In this document: positions 58,401 through 64,000 of the stretch, in pieces | Layout: each line of letters opens with the position of its first letter | Position numbering within the stretch: position 1 is the stretch's first letter | Source of the DNA: Proteromonas lacertae | Lineage: Eukaryota; Sar; Bigyra; Opalinata; Proteromonadidae | Assembly: GCA_002245135.1 (NCBI GenBank) | Contig: NGBS01000026.1 | Location: 1 to 64,000, forward strand | Direction of reading: 5' to 3' | DNA length: 64,000 nucleotides | The notes under the pieces: model-generated | The model's input: only the letters and a program-made list of their open reading frames with translations | What the model was told of the DNA's origin: nothing | Databases searched by the model: none | Program-made: the position numbers and the translations under genes

Positions 58401-61400
58401 CAAATTACATTTTTAAGTGAATTAGGTGATTTACCATCAATTACTGTAACTCCAAGTAATGAAAATGATATTGTATATATTAGAGATTGTAGTAAATATT
58501 TAACACAAAGAATATTGATAAGATGTAATTCTGATTCATCATTAAGTGGAACATTCCAGTTAATGTATGATAGTTATAAAACATCAAATATTAATTATGA
58601 AGTTAATGCTGAAGAATTGAAGAAGATATTGATAAATGAAATACCTCTATTTGTTGATATTGATGTTTCAATGGAATCTTATGAATCATTTGCATTAGAA
58701 ATAAACATTACATTGAGTAATATTGATAATAATAATAATGATAGATATTTATTTAGAATTGATTATAGTTTAATAATTGGTGATAATGTAACATCCACTG
58801 TGGAGAATGTATGTCCAATTGGTACAAAATATGGAATTATATCTGAAGATTTCTTAATTAGATTATCACCATCATCATCATCATCAGATTCATCTAAATT
58901 AATATTAGGTAATTATGAATATGTAGAAGATGGATTATTATATGCATATTATAAAACACCAAGAGTTGATACATATAAATTACAAATAGAACATGCAGTA
59001 AGAGGTGGATTACTTGGTACTTATCATGCTTCAAGATGGTTAAAAGGTAGTATAATTGGAACAAGAGTTGATTCTGTAATAGATTTCGAATGGCCTGATA
59101 AGATATTAGGTGAAGAAAAGGATATAGTAAGTATAAGATGGATTGGATATATTCAACCAGCTTTTTCAGATTATTATACATTCTACTGTATTGTTAATGA
59201 TGGATGTGCTGTATGGATAAATGGTGAAAAGATTATTGATGAATTTTATAATACATGCCCTGATGATGATGTAATGACATTTAGTGGTAAAACATCAAAA
59301 CCCTTACAAGCGAATGTATTATATGATATTAGAGTAGAATATAGAGATCATATGAACTTTGGTGCAATTCATTTAGAATGGGAATCTACAAAACAAGATA
59401 GATCTATTGTTCCATCATATAGGTTATATTCATCAAAAGAACCAATATCAAATGCTATTCATACAGTTATTCCAATTGCAATTCCATCATTACATGTTGA
59501 AAATCCATCAGTTAATGTTATTAATTCTACATCTTTGATAGTTGAATGGTATTCTCCACTAGATGATGGTGGTGATTATATAACATCCTATAAGATAGAA
59601 TGGTCATCAAATAGAACATTTGATTCATACAGTTTAGTAGTTGATTCGTATGATAATAATAATAATAATAATACAAATGGTTTAGTTTATTCTTACAATA
59701 TTACCAAATTAACAGCTGGAACAAATTATACTATTTCTATAACTCCATGTAATAGTGCAGGATGTGGTGAAGTATGTAATACAATTAAATGTGAAGAAGA
59801 TAATGAATTATTAATCGGTTGTCCAATAGCTAAACCAGCTAGAATTAGTGATATATTTATTGAATTAATTGGTAATACAGATGATTCAGTTAGAGTATAT
59901 TTTAACAAACCAAGAGAACAAGAAGGTGGAGAGAATGGTGCATCAATTGAAAGTTATTTTATGGAAATTAGTGATGATGAATTTGTAACTGTCAAAGAAG
60001 AAATGAACATTCCAATAAGTCAATTGATATTAGGAATATATAAACCAGATTATTATGATTATTTATTAGAAGGATTAAAGTCAGGAAAAACATATCAAAT
60101 CAAATTATCAGCAGTAAATAAAGTAGGAAAAGGAAATGAAATTACTTCAGAAACATTCACTCCAATGACTCAACCTAAAGTAATACCATATGAATTTGTA
60201 ACATGGCAAAATATTGAAGCTGATGTTGATACAACAATTGATCTATCATCAACAGCTCTAAGATTAATATTTGATCCTAGTCCAGATGCTAGAGGTAGTA
60301 ATATAACAGAGTATTTAGTAGAATATTGGACAGTTGGTATTGATGAATTAAAAGCTTGTCAACCAATAGTAAGAGTGAATATATCTGGTAATCCATTCAG
60401 ACTGGAAATAGATGGAGAAAGTACAACTTATTTAGAAGCTTATGCTACAAATACTAATTTATATAATGCTTTAGTTGGATTAAGAGGAGTTAGATCAATT
60501 GATATTTATAGAAATGATAGTGGTAATTATTGGGATATTACATTTACATCATTATGTCAATATAAACCACCAAATGTGAAGATATATATAAATGATAAAG
60601 ATGAATCTGAAATATATGTTCATGATTTACCATCCAAAAGATCACTTGAAGAAATTGAAGAAATAGAAATAATGAATGTAAGTATTATTGTTACTAATAA
60701 TACTGAAGATAAATATGAATATATAATTACAGATTTATTACCAGGTAATTCCTATTCTACAAGAGTAAGTTCATTAAATAGTATGGGTTATAGTATTCCA
60801 CAATATGCAATACCTGAAGTATTATCACCATTAGTACAAAAACCAGAAGCACCAATGGAAGTTATTATTTCATCCAATACATTGATGGATATTCAAGTGT
60901 ATATCAAACCACCAGAGAAAGAGTTAATGGGAGGAGATGAAATAATTAGATATAGAATAGAATGGGCAGTTGAACCACAATTCTTAAAACCATATAATTA
61001 TGAAATTAATGTAACTAAAGATGTGATTGATGATAAAGGATATATTCATTATGAGTTATACAAACTATTTACAGGTGATAGAAATTATGTAAGAGTATTT
61101 TCATACAACATAATGGGATATTCTGTAAATGCAACACTTAGTAAACCATTATATTTAATACCACATCTTCGTCCAGATCCTGTAGAGAATGTTAAAGTTA
61201 ATCCAATGAATAGTTCAGCAATATCATTAACATGGAAACCAGGTTATAATGCAGGAAAGAATATTACTGGATATAGAATTGAATATGATTTAATATCATA
61301 TGATGCAATTAGATTTGGAGGAAGTAAATCATTGTACAGTATGTCACCAGTTTATTCATTACAAACACAAAACCCTCAAGATTTATTAAAAGGAACATTC

Positions 61401-64000
61401 AATTTAAGATATGGAAGTGGAAATACAAGATATGAATTGAAAGATATTTCAATAGATACAACTGCATTAGATTTAAGTAATTTACTTGAAACATTACCAA
61501 CCATAGGTGAAGTGAAAGTTGAAAGATATAAGAATGTTCAATATGGTTATGAATGGGTAATTACGTTAGTAAATAACATTGTTGAAGAAGAATTTGAAGT
61601 TGATTGGAATGATGAAGGATATAAGAGATTGTTGAAAGTATCAGGACCAGGTTCTGAAAATGGATCATTTAATCAAACAGTTTCTTCATTAGAAGGTTAT
61701 ATGAAACAGACAATTGAAGTTGATACAAATTGTAGTGAAGAGTTTAACTTGACAATTGGTGATGAATATAATGGTATTGATTTTAGTGTTAATACAACAA
61801 CAGAAGAATTGAAGAATGAAATTAATGAGAAATGGTCACATTTAGGTGATATTTACATTTCTAAAGAAAAGAATGAAGATAAGTTAATTTATGTAATATA
61901 TTACTTAACTGCTGTGAATGCATCATCCAATGTTAGTATAAAAGTGAATGAAAGTTATTGTAGTATTTCGTTTGAATTAGAAGTTGAAAAATATCCACCA
62001 ATCGATAGTAAATATTCAAAGATAATATACATGACAGTTGATAATGAAGAAAGTCAGAATCTTACAATATCAAACTTATTACAAGAAAAACCATACTATT
62101 TCATTGTTTATGCAACTAATGCAGATGAAGTAAGTCCAAAAACACCAGAACAAGAATGGAGTACAGGTGAACCAGCAACACCATTTTGGAATTATCCAAT
62201 TACCAAGCCAAGCTCACCTGAAGAAATAAAGACAGTTGTTTATGATAATACTACAGTTATTGTTAGATGGAATGTTCCATTTAATACAGGTTCTATTCCA
62301 ATCACAAAGTATCATCTTGAATGGGATAAACATAGTGGTATTAATGAAATACAAATAATTGTAATTTCAGGAAAAATAACAGGTGGATCAATACAGATTC
62401 AATTCTTAAATATTACATCTCAACCAATAAGATATCCATTCAAATTAGAAAATATAAAGAAAGCAATATCCTATATGTATATTCTTGGTGAAATAGATAT
62501 ATCATATGTTGAATTTAATAATAATCACAATATAACAATATCATTTATTTCTAGACCAGGTAAACAACCAATGTTGGAATTAATAACAAATGAATTATTA
62601 GGAAGTGATTTAGAATATTCAATTAGTACAATTCAAACAGGTACAGAACCATATTTTGATGAAGCAACAACTGGTGCAATTGCTATTCCACTTGGTGAAA
62701 CATATATTACTAGACAACCAAATATTCAAAGAATAGAATTATCATCAGAAGGTGAAAATGTTAAAGGAACATTCAAATTGAGTTATATGGGTAAAGAAAC
62801 AGAAGATATTGCATTTGATACAGATGCTGATGATATGAAAGTGATATTAGAAAATCTATTATCAGTATATTCAGTTAATATAACAACAGGAATTATTAAC
62901 CAGACTGTTATTCCACCATTTGTTAGATTTACAAGATATTGGGATGTTACATTTAATGATGTGATTGGTAAAAATCCAATGATGTTAATATCATCATACG
63001 ATAATCAATATTCAACTGAAGTATATGGTGGAACTTTAACTGGAGAAAGATCAAGAGGATCAGTAAGTAGAATTCAAACATCAAAAGTTCCAACTGAATA
63101 TAAGATTGAAGGATTAACAGAAGATTATCATTACTATTTAAGATTAACAGCTTATAATGATTATGGAGAAAGTAAATCTAATATTTATGATTTCTATGTT
63201 ACACCAAAGAAACAACCTCCAGCTAAACCTTTGAATGTTGAATTATATTCTTATAAGAAAGATGAAATAATGATTACTTGGACAGTTAATCCAAATGATG
63301 GTGGTGTTCCTGTGAATTATTATTTGCTTGAATATTCAAAGTATGAAACATTTAACGATTCAGAGATAATAATGATTGGTGAATTTGATGTGAACGAAAA
63401 GATATTTAGATATAATATGACAGTTTATGATAATGATTGTTATTATATTAGAGTAATTGCCTATAATTCAATAGGATATAGTGAACCGCAATTAGCTGTA
63501 CCAGGACCAGATAGTCGATCATATTATTATAGTATTAAAGGTGATTTATTAGAGAAATACGGTAACAGTGTTAAAGAAATATATGAAATATTGAATAAGA
63601 ATAACATTACTAATGCAGATGTTACAGATGTTAGTATATCATCAACAGATTTAGAATTTTATATTATTACACCATATTATATGCCATTCTTTAGTAATTT
63701 AACTCCATTTATTGTTGGTTTGAATGAAAGCCAACAGTGTATGGTTGCTAGAGATTCTATTCCTTCTGGTTTAGAAGAAGTTAATATAGTAGCAGTATCA
63801 CCAACATCAATTGGTATATTCTATAAACAACCAAAATATCCATTACCAGATGAAATTATACACAGAAGCCTTGATGGAGGAGGTTTAAGAAATTATTCCT
63901 ATTTAGTTGAATGGAGTACTGATTTTGGATTTATTAATTCATCAAAGCAGATATTTAACAATTCAGAAGAAAAATGGCAAATTTATTTACCAACAGAAGA
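45502..64000 (+). CDS. Giant secreted/surface protein with FN3, PA14, filamin-like and ~70-residue repeats, runs off the right edge
   Basis: The gene begins with a signal peptide (MKYCVFFVLITIATC) and continues past the window end, so the protein exceeds 6,000 residues. Modules seen: many copies of a ~70-residue beta unit of the form SGSFTLSYNG...I..V.V......W.VTF...G..P (about 46.16, 46.86, 47.13, 48.22, 48.54, 48.85, 50.17, 51.76, 54.45, 57.42, 58.54, 61.39 and 62.76 kb). FN3 domains lie at about 47.6, 49.3, 49.65, 49.98, 59.5, 59.83, 60.85, 61.17, 62.2 and 63.2 kb. Three PA14 domains occupy about 52.19-52.60, 55.64-56.13 and 58.99-59.43 kb. Filamin-like immunoglobulin repeats lie at about 52.64-53.3, 53.95, 55.34 and 57.09 kb. 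No introns are needed. About ten single-base frame shifts, clustered at 48.2-56.4 kb, are needed to follow the protein; from about 56.43 kb to the edge the frame is open. Likely an adhesive coat or matrix protein. Confidence 0.78.

Overview
The window is nuclear DNA of a very AT-rich unicellular eukaryote. The evidence is split genes with GT...TAG introns, a nucleolin-type and a CWF19-type splicing protein, a transportin, an N-glycosylation enzyme (ALG12) and a mitochondrial-type ISCU. The standard genetic code fits every gene. Introns are tiny: the ones whose boundaries were worked out run from 19 to 66 nt, mostly 26-42 nt, usually GTAT at the donor and nearly always TAG at the acceptor. A WDR93-like protein hints at a flagellum. 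The lineage cannot be fixed from sequence alone. The PA14/filamin/FN3 giant protein resembles proteins known from stramenopiles and other protists, which is only suggestive. No rRNA, tRNA or CRISPR array was recognised.

Layout. 1-~7,960: fossil of a Polinton/Maverick-type (or polinton-like virus) element, entering from the left edge, with protease remnant, penton, major capsid, packaging ATPase and four further ORFs; it looks broken in a few places. ~7,960-8,400: relatively GC-rich, palindrome-rich DNA of unknown nature. 8,401-9,348: an AlkD-like DNA alkylation-repair gene whose 5' end was not found. 9,595-12,474 and 20,518-23,379: two arms of a large inverted duplication, each carrying a BTB/BACK-like + Ig-like + SPRY-like gene. 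Between the arms: a four-RRM protein, a WDR93-like protein and a PX-PH-(pseudo)kinase protein.

To the right of the second arm lie a nucleolin-like protein, a cysteine-rich surface protein, an SH3-PX-villin-headpiece protein, ALG12, CWF19L1, ISCU, transportin, a membrane FCP1/SCP-type phosphatase, an OSCA/TMEM63-like channel with an extracellular lectin-like insert, and from 45,502 to the right edge one giant secreted or surface protein of more than 6,000 residues. Genes are densely packed and several pairs are divergent with only 60-100 nt between start codons.

Two caveats. First, several host genes can be read only if one base is skipped, mostly in short A or T runs. These clusters (most of them at 48-56.4 kb) may be assembly errors or real damage. 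Second, exon structures were derived by hand from reading-frame continuity and GT/AG sites; summed exon lengths divisible by three supported most of them.
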